Below are positions 42,374-50,945 of a stretch of 50,945 nt of DNA, one piece after another. The translations under genes and the position numbers were made by a program. The notes beneath the pieces are model-generated. The model saw only the letters and a program-made list of their open reading frames with translations, searched no databases and was not told the origin of the DNA. The stretch comes from an uncultured Nitratireductor sp. Its GTDB lineage: Bacteria; Pseudomonadota; Alphaproteobacteria; Rhizobiales; Rhizobiaceae. The stretch covers positions 1 through 50,945 of the forward strand of contig NZ_CAJXGF010000009.1 in NCBI RefSeq assembly GCF_913053745.1, given 5' to 3'. The first letter of the stretch is position 1, and the number at the start of each line of letters is the position of its first letter.

Positions 42374-43505
42374 ATGCGTGCGGAAACCGAAAATCTTGTC
42401 GACGAAATCAAGCAGGCCATTAGCCTGCTGAGGAGGCATCTTTGACTGGGATGAAGCGGTAAAGAGGCTCGAATATCTAAATTCGCGCGCCGAAGAGGCC
42501 GATTTGTGGAACGATCCGCAAGAGGCCCAGAAATTGATGCGTGAGCGACAGATGCTCGAAGAAAACATCACTGGCGTCCGCAATCTTACACAGGCGCTCG
42601 ACGACAATGTCGGGTTGATAGAGCTTGGCGAGGAAGAAGGCGACGCAGATGTCGTCTCCGAGGCGGAGAGCGCTCTCAAGGGATTGAACGAAGAGATCGC
42701 GGCCCGCCAGGTCGAGACCCTTCTTTCCGGTGAGGCGGACGGCAACGACACCTATCTGGAAATTCACGCCGGCGCAGGAGGCACCGAAAGCCAGGACTGG
42801 GCGCAAATGCTTCTGCGCATGTACACGCGCTGGGCAGAGCGTCGAGGCATGAAAGTGGACGTGATGGAAGTCCATGATGGCGAAGAAGCAGGTATCAAAT
42901 CGGCCACCCTGCTGATTAAGGGACGCAATGCCTATGGCTGGTTGAAGACGGAATCGGGCGTTCATCGTCTCGTGCGGATCTCGCCGTACGACAGCAATGC
43001 GCGCCGCCATACGTCTTTCGCCAGCGCCTGGGTTTATCCGGTCATCGATGACACCATCGAGATCGATATTCCCGATTCCGACGTTCGCATCGATACCTAT
43101 CGTGCGTCTGGTGCAGGTGGTCAGCATGTCAACACGACGGATTCGGCTGTGCGCATTACACACATTCCGTCAGGCATCGTCGTGCAGTGCCAGAAGGAAC
43201 GCTCTCAGCACAAGAACCGGGCAACGGCCTGGGACATGTTGCGCGCGCGTCTTTATGAAGAAGAACTGAAAAAGCGCGAGGATGCTGCCAGCGCCACCGA
43301 AGCGTCCAAGACAGATATCGGCTGGGGGCACCAGATCCGCTCCTACGTCCTGCAGCCCTATCAACTCGTCAAGGACCTGCGTACAGGCGTTGAAAGCACA
43401 AGCCCTCAGGATGTTCTCGATGGCAAAGTCGATCCGTTCATGGAAGCTGCCCTGTCGCAACGCGTGCATGGAAGCGACGGTACAGATGTAGAAGATCTGG
43501 CCTAG
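42374..43505 (+). CDS. prfB: Peptide chain release factor 2 (programmed +1 frameshift)
   Basis: RF2 releases peptides at UGA and UAA. The gene is in two frames: 42374-42442 encodes 23 residues ([20 protein letters not shown]...) ending CTT, then an in-frame TGA at 42443, and the main frame resumes at 42444 (GAC TGG GAT), to 43505, about 377 residues in total. The AGGAGG at 42431 and the CTTTGAC slip site are the classic RF2 frameshift signals, giving autoregulation by RF2 level. The main part has GGQ ([15 protein letters not shown]), and the stop-recognition motif reads SPY ([14 protein letters not shown]) where E. coli has SPF, a variant I believe common in alphaproteobacteria. A caller that ignores the shift would start at 42504. 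Confidence 0.95.
42431..42446 (+). promoter_or_regulatory. RF2 programmed frameshift signal
   Basis: AGGAGG (42431-42436) sits three bases before the CTT codon (42440-42442), followed by the stop TGA and C. This matches the RF2 layout in which an internal Shine-Dalgarno-like sequence pushes the ribosome forward by one base when RF2 is scarce. See prfB. Confidence 0.92.
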
Positions 43506-43530
43506 GCGAGCCATGCGCGGGAAAATGAAG

Positions 43531-43555
43531 CGGGTGGACGTTCGAAATCCACCCG
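43531..43555. terminator. Hairpin between convergent prfB and the M23 gene
   Basis: CGGGTGGA (43531-43538) pairs perfectly with TCCACCCG (43548-43555); the 9-base loop contains TTCGAA, allowing a tighter inner stem. The plus side continues TTATTTC, a weak T-rich tail. It lies 26 bases after prfB and just before the stop of the M23 gene at 43561, fitting a shared terminator. Confidence 0.6.
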
Positions 43556-43560
43556 TTATT

Positions 43561-44859
43561 TCATGGCTCGTTCTTCATGTATTTGGCGATTTTTCTCCCT
43601 GCAGCGATGAACCGGGAGGGATTGATGGCGGTGCCGGCTTTGCGCACCTCGTAGTGCAGGTGTGGGCCGGTGGAGCGGCCGCTTGAACCGACTTTCCCGA
43701 TTTGTGTGCCGGCTTCGACTGCCTCACCTTTCTTCACGGTGATCTTGCTCATATGCGCATAGCGTGTCGTCAGGCCGTTGCCATGATCAACTTCCACCAT
43801 ACGACCGTAACCGCCGTTCCAGCCGGCCTTGATGATCCTGCCGGCCCCTGCAGCGTATATCGGTGCGCCGCGGCGTGCGCGGAAGTCCATCCCCGAATGG
43901 TGTGCCAACCGGCCCAGAAACGGGTCTTTGCGTGAACCGAAACGGCTTGAAACCTGAGATCCGGGAGAGGGGCTTGCAAGGGGAAGGCGTTTTGCCTTGG
44001 CCCTCACTTCATTCAGGTGGGCCAGCGCTTCATCGAGCTCCCGAACGTGATCGTCGAAAACCGCTACGGCGGTTGAGGCGATAAGTGGGCCGCCGACATT
44101 CGGATCCTGGTGGCCGCTCGGGATAGCCAGCCCCACATCTTCCAGCGTACCGGCAATCGCATCCGCCGTCTGATATGCATCGTCGGCGAGAAAGCGCACG
44201 CTGTCGATCTGATCGGTCTCGATCGTCTCCAGCGCACGGTTGAGTTTGACGAAGAGGTAGTCGGCCTTGTCGGCGGCAGACAACGGCCGATTTTGAGGAG
44301 ATTCTTGTGCACGAAGCGGCCAAGGTACCGTACTCGTTGCCGAAGGTGCGAAAGAGGCAACGGCAATGCTGCCGGTCTTGGTTGGATCGAGCAGAGGGGT
44401 GGTGTCCGCCTTGATCTGCGGTCTTGGTTCCGGCACCGGAGCCTGCTCGGGAAGCAGTTCGGCGCCGGCACGGTTTAAAACCGGAGCCAAGCGGCTTTGG
44501 CGTTTGGTCAGCTGATCCTGCCGTGCAAGCAATTCACCGACCTTCTCCTGCATGAACTGCTGATCGAGAAGTTGCCGGCTTGTGACACGGTCGAGTTGAG
44601 CGCGTAAGGCCGAAATCCGATCTTCATAGGCCTGCTGCAGGCGCGCCTGCCGCGCCACGCTCGCGCCTATCAGATCGTCGCGCAGAACGAGATAGGACGT
44701 TGCCAGAACATAGCCTATTGCAAGAGCAACGATGGCGGACCCCACCGTGGCCGCGATCCACGGCCGAACTGTAAAATGCCGAATCTTCTCGCCCCGCGCG
44801 ATAATGATCGTGTGAGGCTCTTTACGTTTACCAAATACCGCAGATTGCTGTGGGCGCAT
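43561..44859 (-). CDS. M23 family peptidase (LytM type), membrane-anchored
   Basis: A 432-residue envelope protein with a cytoplasmic N-terminus, one transmembrane helix (about 36-58), a coiled-coil region (about 70-130, LQQAYEDRISALRAQLDRVT...), a Pro-rich linker and a C-terminal LytM/M23 domain. The domain has the zinc ligands in HSGMDFRARRG and HLHYEV, plus GYGRMVEVDHGNGLTTRYAHMS. All four metal ligands appear present, so it may be an active endopeptidase rather than an EnvC-like activator. It lies opposite prfB and near mrcA and the amidase gene, which fits a role in wall remodelling. Confidence 0.9.
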   Translation of the reverse strand: MRPQQSAVFGKRKEPHTIIIARGEKIRHFTVRPWIAATVGSAIVALAIGYVLATSYLVLRDDLIGASVARQARLQQAYEDRISALRAQLDRVTSRQLLDQQFMQEKVGELLARQDQLTKRQSRLAPVLNRAGAELLPEQAPVPEPRPQIKADTTPLLDPTKTGSIAVASFAPSATSTVPWPLRAQESPQNRPLSAADKADYLFVKLNRALETIETDQIDSVRFLADDAYQTADAIAGTLEDVGLAIPSGHQDPNVGGPLIASTAVAVFDDHVRELDEALAHLNEVRAKAKRLPLASPSPGSQVSSRFGSRKDPFLGRLAHHSGMDFRARRGAPIYAAGAGRIIKAGWNGGYGRMVEVDHGNGLTTRYAHMSKITVKKGEAVEAGTQIGKVGSSGRSTGPHLHYEVRKAGTAINPSRFIAAGRKIAKYMKNEP

Positions 44860-45029
44860 CGAAAATCGAACTTATGTTCAAGGGACTATGTTCGATGCCG
44901 ATTACACTTGATTAGGGTTAATAAAGCTTTTCGCGGGGCGTTCGCAGGCAAACAAAATCGAAGGTTCGGAAACCGAAATCCGCTTCGCTGATCGACCCTG
45001 TCGCACGGATTCCGGATTCGATCTGGGCG

Positions 45030-45509
45030 CTAATCGTTCTTCTTGAGCGCCTTGGTCGCGTCGAGCACCGCTTGCGCATGACCGGGAACCTTCACCTTGC
45101 GCCACACTTCTGCAATTCGGCCCGTTTCGTCGATCAAGAAGGTCGAGCGTTCGACGCCCATATATTTGCGTCCATACATGCTTTTCTCGACCCAGACACC
45201 GTAAGCCTGCAGCGTCTCTTTCTCCTGGTCTGAAACAAGGTTCACGGTAAGGGCGTGCTTGTTCTTGAATTTGTCGTGGCTTTTAGGGCTGTCGGGCGAC
45301 ATGCCGAGCAGAACGGTGTCAAGCACGTCGAATTCGGGTTTGAAGGCCGTGAAGTCGATGGCCTCAGCCGTGCAGCCGCTCGTATCGTTCTTGGGATAGA
45401 AAAACAGGACGACCATCTTGCCGCGAAAATCCGAAAGTCGGATTTCGCTACCGCCGTCGCCAGGCAGTGTAAAATCCGGAGCTTCGCTTCCTTTGGCGGG
45501 TTCTGTCAT
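45030..45509 (-). CDS. bcp: Thiol peroxidase, Bcp/PrxQ type (lacks the usual resolving Cys)
   Basis: Reduces hydroperoxides in the cytosol. The 159-residue protein has PDFTLPGDGG, FFYPKNDTSGCTAEA with peroxidatic Cys46, and the C-terminal FLIDETGRIAEVWRKVKV. In E. coli Bcp a second Cys follows five residues later (CTVQAC); here that position is Ile51 (CTAEAIDF), so the enzyme cannot form that intramolecular disulfide and would behave as a 1-Cys peroxiredoxin needing an external thiol. I chose the start at 45509; the frame upstream to 45626 has no similarity. It is divergent from the AsmA-like gene. Confidence 0.93.
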   Translation of the reverse strand: MTEPAKGSEAPDFTLPGDGGSEIRLSDFRGKMVVLFFYPKNDTSGCTAEAIDFTAFKPEFDVLDTVLLGMSPDSPKSHDKFKNKHALTVNLVSDQEKETLQAYGVWVEKSMYGRKYMGVERSTFLIDETGRIAEVWRKVKVPGHAQAVLDATKALKKND

Positions 45510-45586
45510 TTTCTTTCCCCTGTTTGTGGATAGGCGATGGAAGGGAGAGATATAATGATGTCGGTGGATTCGTCCATGGCTGCTGA

Positions 45587-48500
45587 GTGTCGACAGGAAC
45601 GGTTGTGGATCAGGAAGGCTCTTCACAAAAAAAAATCAGGTTCAAGCGCGGCGAGATAGCGGCGCTGGAGACGTACCCTTCCTCGCATGGCAAGACGCGA
45701 CGTGTTTTAAGGCGCTCGGTTTTCTGGCTCTGGTGCAGGCGCTGTGTTGCCGGCGTGGTTTGTGCGATCGCACTTCTTGTCAGTGTTGGACTTGCGGTCC
45801 AGTTCTTGGGAACCGGCTCCATAGGCCAGGACAGATTGCGTTCGGCCGCGCAACGGGCGCTGACAACGCTGGCGGGATACGAAGTCGAAACGAGTATGGG
45901 CGCTCTTCGGCTTGTTTTGAGCGATCGTAGCCTGATCGCGCTTGAGATACATGACGCGCATTTGACCAAAGCGGAGACGGGCGAAACCCTGATCGATGCG
46001 GATATCCTGCGTTTTGGCTTTCGGCTTCTGCCAATGCTCAGGGGGCAGGTGCAAGTCGGGAGTGCGGAGATATCCGGTGCCCGGGTGCAACTCGTCGGCC
46101 TCGCCTCGCGCCCCGATGAAGTGGCTGCCGTGGCGCGATGGCAAAAGCCGGTCGATCCCGGGCTGATCGAAAACAGTGTCTTCGATGGTCTCCGGCGTGT
46201 TTATGCCCTCACTGAGCGAACCGGTACGCGATATTTGCGGCTGCAGGATGTCTCGGTGGTACTCGATGCGGAGACCCAGCGCAGCGTCGACGTCGACGTC
46301 AACGCTTCGATGGCCCCATCGGGTAAACTGGATTTCAAGGCGAATGTAGCGCTCGATGACCGCGCAATCGAGATTACGGGCGGGGCTCTGCGTCCGACGC
46401 CCAAAGGACCGATCAAATCGTTGGATGTCGAGATCGCGGCACCGAAACCGACTCTGCTGCAGGCGGCCCGCACGGTGACAGGCAGAGGAGAACCGGTAGG
46501 CGGCCTTCTGGACGCATCAAGGATTTCACTACAGGGTGGGGAGAGCGAGATTGGCAACGGCCGGCTGCAGTTTGAGCTGGCGTTGCAAGACGCTCCCCTC
46601 GACCTAGGCAAAGACGGGGTATTGAGCGCGACGGGCCGGATACGCGCTGAAGTCGGCCAAGAGACGAACACGGTCGTGATCAAACAGGCAAACCTCGTCG
46701 TCGGACGCTCGACCTTCAATTTTACCGGCCGAATCGCACCGGTCAAAAACCCAAATGCCAAGAGTGCGATCTATGCATTCGACCTTGTGAGCAGGAAGTC
46801 GACGGTCGCTCCCGTTGATTCTCCCGAGGCTGCTGTGTCGTTTGTTGCCGGTGTTTCGGGCAGTATCGACACAGGCAGTGGTCGGATCGTCGGAGATACG
46901 GTCCGAATTGCCACCGCCTCCGGTGTGATCACGGCCAGCGCAGCCGTGACGATCGAGGCGGGCAAAACGCCGGGACTGTCGCTGGCGGTTTACACTGAGG
47001 GCATGCCGACGCATGAGGTAAAACAATTCTGGCCGTGGTTCGCCGCCTCCGGCGCGCGGCAATGGGTGCTGGAAAATCTCTTTGGTGGGAGGGTCGTCGA
47101 GGGCAATCTGCGCCTGCGTGTGCCGCCCGGCCGTTTCGGCAATGGCAAGCCGCTCGACAATGACGAGGTCAGTGGGGCTTTCGAGGTGGCCGACGCTCGC
47201 TTCGACATTGCCGGTCGTATTCCGCCGGTACGCGATGCCGTCGGCCGTGTCGGTTTCCGGGGGGCAGACATCGATATCGGCATTGAGGCGGGCACCGTCT
47301 TCATGCCGAGTGGCCGCAAGGTGGCGGCGAGCAAGGGGACTCTGACGGTCCGCGATGCGCATGTCAAACCGCGTATCGGCAAACTCGAGATCGATGTCGC
47401 TGGCAGGGCACCGGCAATCGTTGAACTGGCTTCCTACGAGCCGATTGACGTTTCCGATAGGATCGATCTTGGGCCGGAGGATGTGACTGGCGATGTCAAA
47501 GGTCATGTGAAGGCCGATATTCCTCTGAGCGACGGCATTCCACGCGAAAGTCTGGGCTGGCAGGCAACGCTCGAATACGAGAACCTTTCCATTGCCAAAC
47601 CGTTCGACGGGCAGACGGTCGCCGATGCCAGCGGCGTCTTGATGGTCGAGCCGGGAAGAGCGGATATTTCCGCCTCCGCGACCCTTAACGGTATTCCGGC
47701 GCGACTAGAATTGGTGGAGCCGCTCGGCGGGTCTGAGCTGACGCGGTCGCGCAGGATCGAGCTTACGCTGGACGATGCGGCACGACGCAAAGTGGTGCCG
47801 GGCCTCGACGATATTCTGTCCGGTCCCATGACGGTCGATTATTCCGAGCTCGATGACGGGCGTAAGGCACTGACGGTCAAGTTGGACAAGACGCGCCTTA
47901 CGCTGCCCTGGATCAACTGGAGCAAGGGAGCGGGCATACCCGCGACGGCTTCCTTCGTTCTCGAAGAGAAGCCGTCATCGATGGACCTGACAGACTTCAA
48001 GCTCTCGGGCGAGACGTTTTCCGCATCGGGTCAGCTTACCATCGCAGACGGAAACCTCGCCTCCGCGCGCTTCGACAAGGCCCGGCTCAATCGTGGCGAC
48101 GATTTCTCCGTCTCGATCGATCGTTCTGGCCGGAATTACAATGTGGCTGTTCGAGGCGCGGCGGTCGATGGTCGTGCGCTGGTCAAACATTATCTCGGTG
48201 CGGGGCAGGGGCGTTCCGGAAGTGCGGGAGGCGAGACGGGCGAGACCGGCGTGAACCTCGACGCAACACTTGCGCGCGTGGCGGGTTTCGGCGGCGAGAT
48301 GCTGAGCGATGTTTCGCTGCAATATACGTCGACGGCCGGCAGAACCGGGCGCCTGGATCTGTCGGCCACAACGGAGGCGGGGGGATCCGTATCGTTGGCG
48401 CGCGACGCAAGCGGCATCGAGGCCAATTCATCCGACGCTGGTGCGGTGATGCGCTTTGTCGATTTCTACGACAACATGGAAGGCGGTCAGATGAGAGTCG

Positions 48501-48976
48501 CCCTGAACGAGGGCAATGGCGGTGCGCTGAGCGGCCGCGTCTCGGCCGAAAACTTCTTCATCGTCAATGAGCCGCGTTTGCGTTCGCTGGTGGCGGCCAC
48601 CGAAAACAATGGCGAGGTGGATGCCACCAGAATCGGTTTTGAGCGCGGCTACGCAACGGTCTTGAAAGGCCCGGGCTATCTGGAACTGAAGGATGGCGTG
48701 CTACGCGGTCCATTGATTGGCACGACATTTCAGGGAACGTTGTTCGATGCCAACGACAACATCGCAATCACCGGCACCTTCATGCCGCTTTACGGTCTGA
48801 ATCGCATTTTCGGCGAGATACCGGTGTTCGGCGAAATACTTGGCAATGGTCGTGACCGCGGCCTGATCGGCATCACTTATCGGCTTTACGGAAAATTGGC
48901 TGAACCGCAGATGGAGGTTAACCCCATTTCAGCCATTGCGCCGGGTATATTCCGGCAGATTTTCGAGTTCCGCTAG
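45587..48976 (+). CDS. Large AsmA-like protein (DUF3971/YhdP type)
   Basis: An 1129-residue protein with a basic cytoplasmic N-terminus, one transmembrane anchor (about residues 55-75, VVCAIALLVSVGLAVQFLG) and a very long periplasmic region of repeating beta-rich segments, ending in an AsmA-like C-terminal domain (GPLIGTTFQGTLFDANDNIAITGTFMPLYGLNRIFGEIPVFG). E. coli homologues of this type (YhdP, TamB, YdbH) help move phospholipids to the outer membrane as groove-shaped bridges; the same here is inference. The start is uncertain: GTG 45587 or nearby GTG/TTG codons. It is convergent with tyrS. Confidence 0.85.
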   Translation: MSTGTVVDQEGSSQKKIRFKRGEIAALETYPSSHGKTRRVLRRSVFWLWCRRCVAGVVCAIALLVSVGLAVQFLGTGSIGQDRLRSAAQRALTTLAGYEVETSMGALRLVLSDRSLIALEIHDAHLTKAETGETLIDADILRFGFRLLPMLRGQVQVGSAEISGARVQLVGLASRPDEVAAVARWQKPVDPGLIENSVFDGLRRVYALTERTGTRYLRLQDVSVVLDAETQRSVDVDVNASMAPSGKLDFKANVALDDRAIEITGGALRPTPKGPIKSLDVEIAAPKPTLLQAARTVTGRGEPVGGLLDASRISLQGGESEIGNGRLQFELALQDAPLDLGKDGVLSATGRIRAEVGQETNTVVIKQANLVVGRSTFNFTGRIAPVKNPNAKSAIYAFDLVSRKSTVAPVDSPEAAVSFVAGVSGSIDTGSGRIVGDTVRIATASGVITASAAVTIEAGKTPGLSLAVYTEGMPTHEVKQFWPWFAASGARQWVLENLFGGRVVEGNLRLRVPPGRFGNGKPLDNDEVSGAFEVADARFDIAGRIPPVRDAVGRVGFRGADIDIGIEAGTVFMPSGRKVAASKGTLTVRDAHVKPRIGKLEIDVAGRAPAIVELASYEPIDVSDRIDLGPEDVTGDVKGHVKADIPLSDGIPRESLGWQATLEYENLSIAKPFDGQTVADASGVLMVEPGRADISASATLNGIPARLELVEPLGGSELTRSRRIELTLDDAARRKVVPGLDDILSGPMTVDYSELDDGRKALTVKLDKTRLTLPWINWSKGAGIPATASFVLEEKPSSMDLTDFKLSGETFSASGQLTIADGNLASARFDKARLNRGDDFSVSIDRSGRNYNVAVRGAAVDGRALVKHYLGAGQGRSGSAGGETGETGVNLDATLARVAGFGGEMLSDVSLQYTSTAGRTGRLDLSATTEAGGSVSLARDASGIEANSSDAGAVMRFVDFYDNMEGGQMRVALNEGNGGALSGRVSAENFFIVNEPRLRSLVAATENNGEVDATRIGFERGYATVLKGPGYLELKDGVLRGPLIGTTFQGTLFDANDNIAITGTFMPLYGLNRIFGEIPVFGEILGNGRDRGLIGITYRLYGKLAEPQMEVNPISAIAPGIFRQIFEFR

Positions 48977-49059
48977 CACCTGGCATTTCAGCGTATTGAA
49001 AAGGCGTGCACCCGGACGGGACACAGGCCGTTGGTTCAAGCCGGTTCTGGATGCCCAGG

Positions 49060-50313
49060 TCAGACCGGGCGCAGAAGCACATGCTTCTTCTTGCCAAGCG
49101 ACAGCTTGACGACGCCTTCCTTAGTCAGATTGGCAAGGGTTATCGCTTGCCGATCGTCGCTTACAGGCTGATCGTTGAGGCGCACCGCACCGCCCTTTAC
49201 GTGCCGACGCGCTTCGCCGTTGGATGTGGCGAGACCGGCGGTTACGAAGAGTGAGAGAAGCCCCACGCCTTCCTCTAGTGCCGATCTTTCCACCTCGACG
49301 GTGGGCAGGTTTTGTGCCAGCGCGCCTTCCTCGAAGGTCTTGCGCGCCGTTTCGGCCGCCTCTTCGGCGGCGTCTCTGCCATGCAGCATTGCCGTCACTT
49401 CGGTGGCGAGGATTTTCTTGGCCTCGTTGAGCTCGGCTTCCTGCAGCGCTGCAAGGCGGGCGATCTCGTCAAGTGGCATCGTCGTATAAAGCTTCAGGAA
49501 GCGCTCCACATCGGCGTCTTCCGTATTGCGCCAATACTGCCAGAAATCATAGGCGCCGAGCATGTCCGGGTTGAGCCACACCGCACCATCGGCGCTCTTG
49601 CCCATCTTGGCGCCTGACGCGGTGGTCAGAAGCGGTGAGGTGAGGGCGTAAAGCTGCGGTGTGCCCATGCGATGGCCGAGATCGATGCCGTTGACGATGT
49701 TGCCCCACTGGTCGGAACCGCCCATCTGCAGGCGGCAACCCAGCCGCCGGTTGAGCTCAACATAATCGTAGGCCTGGAGGATCATGTAGTTGAATTCCAG
49801 GAAGGACAGCGATTGTTCGCGGTCGAGGCGCAGCTTGACCGAATCGAAGGACAACATGCGGTTGACCGAGAAGTGACGGCCGACATCGCGCAGAAACTCG
49901 ACATAGTTGATGTCCAAGAGCCAGTCGGCATTGTTGACCATCAGCGCTTCCTGCGGGCCGTCGCCAAAGGTCAGATAGTTTGAGAACACCTTCTTGATGC
50001 CAGCGATGTTGTCGGCGATCGTTTCCGGGGTCATCAGTTTGCGCGCCTCGTCCTTGAAGGACGGGTCGCCGATCATGCCGGTGCCACCGCCCATCAAGGC
50101 AACCGGGCGATGGCCGGTCTGCTGCATCCAGTGCAGCATCATGATCTGGATCAGGCCACCGGCATGCAGACTGGGTGCCGTCGGATCGAAGCCGATATAC
50201 GCCGTAACCGTCTCGTTCCGGAACAGCTCATCGAGACCCGCATCGTCTGAGGTCTGGTGAATGAACCCGCGCTCGCTGAGCGTGCGCAGGAAATCGGATT
50301 TGAAGGCGGTCAT
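49060..50313 (-). CDS. tyrS: Tyrosyl-tRNA synthetase
   Basis: Charges tRNA(Tyr) with tyrosine. The 417-residue protein is a class I synthetase with the HIGH-equivalent HAGG ([17 protein letters not shown]), the substrate pocket [34 protein letters not shown], and KMSKS-equivalent KMGKS ([11 protein letters not shown]). The C-terminal S4 RNA-binding domain is intact ([24 protein letters not shown]). Length is typical for the TyrRS-S form. A downstream-facing alpha/beta hydrolase precedes it on the same strand, separated by about 60 bases. Confidence 0.97.
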   Translation of the reverse strand: MTAFKSDFLRTLSERGFIHQTSDDAGLDELFRNETVTAYIGFDPTAPSLHAGGLIQIMMLHWMQQTGHRPVALMGGGTGMIGDPSFKDEARKLMTPETIADNIAGIKKVFSNYLTFGDGPQEALMVNNADWLLDINYVEFLRDVGRHFSVNRMLSFDSVKLRLDREQSLSFLEFNYMILQAYDYVELNRRLGCRLQMGGSDQWGNIVNGIDLGHRMGTPQLYALTSPLLTTASGAKMGKSADGAVWLNPDMLGAYDFWQYWRNTEDADVERFLKLYTTMPLDEIARLAALQEAELNEAKKILATEVTAMLHGRDAAEEAAETARKTFEEGALAQNLPTVEVERSALEEGVGLLSLFVTAGLATSNGEARRHVKGGAVRLNDQPVSDDRQAITLANLTKEGVVKLSLGKKKHVLLRPV

Positions 50314-50374
50314 GATCTTTCGGACTCTTTGACTTTGGCGGATGCGCTCCTGTATGCGGCGTCCGCCGCACAGG

Positions 50375-50945
50375 CTATTTCAGGCGTTTGGGGCGAGGTT
50401 CGGACAATTCCCCGCGCAAGCGGCGGTCCAGATAATCGGAGCATTCCCCGATCAGTTCGTCGACGTGATCGGTATAGAAGTGGTTCACACCGGGCATCGT
50501 CTTCTGTGTGATGGTGATGCCCTTCTGCGACTGCAGCTTGTCCACAAGGCCCTGAACGTCAGTCGGAGGCGCGACTTTATCGGCGTCACCATGAATGATG
50601 AGGCCCGATGAGGGGCAGGGCGCCAAGAAGGAGAAATCGTAGAGATTCGGCTGTGGCGAGATGGACATGAAGCCCTCGATCTCCGGGCGTCGCATCAAAA
50701 GCTGCATACCGATCCATGCGCCGAACGAATAACCGGCGATCCAGCAATTTTTCGAATCGGGATGCAGCGACTGCACCCAGTCGAGCGCTGCCGCGGCGTC
50801 TGACAATTCGCCTGTGCCGTGGTCGAAGGCTCCCTGGCTGCGGCCGATGCCGCGGAAGTTGAAACGCAGCGTCGTGAAGCCCCGGCTTTGAAACATATAG
50901 AAAAGATCGTAGACGATCTTATTGTTCATCGTGCCGCCGAAGTGC
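50375..50945 (-). CDS. Alpha/beta hydrolase, 5' end outside window
   Basis: The C-terminal portion (about 189 residues) of an alpha/beta hydrolase; the frame is open to the window edge, and the visible start [11 protein letters not shown] matches the middle of proteins with an HPHPLFGGTMNN pattern, so about 40 N-terminal residues are missing. Features are [10 protein letters not shown], the nucleophile Ser in GYSFGAWIG, Asp in [10 protein letters not shown] and His in [12 protein letters not shown], a complete triad. The family is related to YfbR/dienelactone-hydrolase-like short hydrolases; the substrate is unknown. An internal ATG at 50929 is not the true start. Confidence 0.85.
   Translation of the reverse strand, partial: HFGGTMNNKIVYDLFYMFQSRGFTTLRFNFRGIGRSQGAFDHGTGELSDAAAALDWVQSLHPDSKNCWIAGYSFGAWIGMQLLMRRPEIEGFMSISPQPNLYDFSFLAPCPSSGLIIHGDADKVAPPTDVQGLVDKLQSQKGITITQKTMPGVNHFYTDHVDELIGECSDYLDRRLRGELSEPRPKRLK

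Noticed and set aside
1..50945. Search for tRNA, rRNA, CRISPR arrays, insertion sequences, phage genes and defence systems
   Set aside because: None was recognised; no integrase, transposase, Cas, toxin-antitoxin pair or direct-repeat array was seen by eye. A tRNAscan and repeat search would be needed to be certain.

Overview
The window is ordinary core chromosome of an alphaproteobacterium, most likely a Hyphomicrobiales (Rhizobiales) species close to the Mesorhizobium/Nitratireductor/Hoeflea groups. This rests on recognisable alphaproteobacterial protein forms: CckA, a DksA with a degenerate zinc finger, NDUFA12-like and DUF2155 proteins, a DUF3126 protein, an RNase E with an acidic S1 insertion and a C-terminal GWW motif, and an exact CtrA box. 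The sequence is GC-rich and densely coded on both strands. I see no rRNA, tRNA, CRISPR array, insertion sequence, phage or plasmid gene.

Layout, left to right. 1-1.4 kb: the folate genes folP (cut by the window edge), folB and folK. 1.5-5.3 kb (minus): a secreted unknown protein, then a likely sixA - DUF463 (YcjX) - TIGR01620 (YcjF) operon. 5.6-7.0 kb: dksA and a FliO-like protein. 7.3-11.2 kb: the cell-cycle kinase cckA, convergent with pncB. 11.4-14.8 kb: a CtrA box before a small Cys-rich secreted protein, then pccB, gloA and a double cold-shock protein. 14.8-19.2 kb: a DUF192 protein, two overlapping alpha/beta hydrolases, an enoyl-CoA hydratase, cysE and a DUF3126 protein. 19.3-25.6 kb: a less tightly packed stretch with a membrane-anchored unknown, a shortened gamma-carbonic anhydrase, a periplasmic transglutaminase-like protease, PilZ and PAS proteins, a rhomboid protease, a CBS protein and a YjhX-like protein; the most unexplained non-coding sequence lies here. 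25.9-29.4 kb: gatB, two GNAT acetyltransferases, NDUFA12-like and DUF2155. 29.4-34.7 kb (minus): M48 protease, DsbA-type oxidoreductase, aroQ, accB, accC and aat. 34.9-43.5 kb: rne with a long structured leader, divergent from an amidase, mrcA and prfB with a programmed +1 frameshift. 43.6-50.9 kb: an M23 peptidase, bcp, a giant AsmA-like protein, tyrS and the end of an alpha/beta hydrolase.

Themes: cofactor supply (folate, NAD, biotin-dependent carboxylation), translation and RNA turnover (GatB, TyrS, RF2, Aat, RNase E), cell envelope (amidase, PBP1A, LytM peptidase, AsmA-like protein, M48, DsbA, rhomboid) and regulation (CckA/CtrA, DksA, PilZ, CBS). I found no convincing new multi-gene system. 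The observations most worth a second look are non-coding: a strong orphan terminator just before the rhomboid gene, a hairpin that buries the start codon of the transglutaminase-like protease, a hairpin-rich spacer before the DUF3126 gene, the rne leader, and the CtrA box. The PilZ/PAS/LapG-like protease cluster is the best functional lead.
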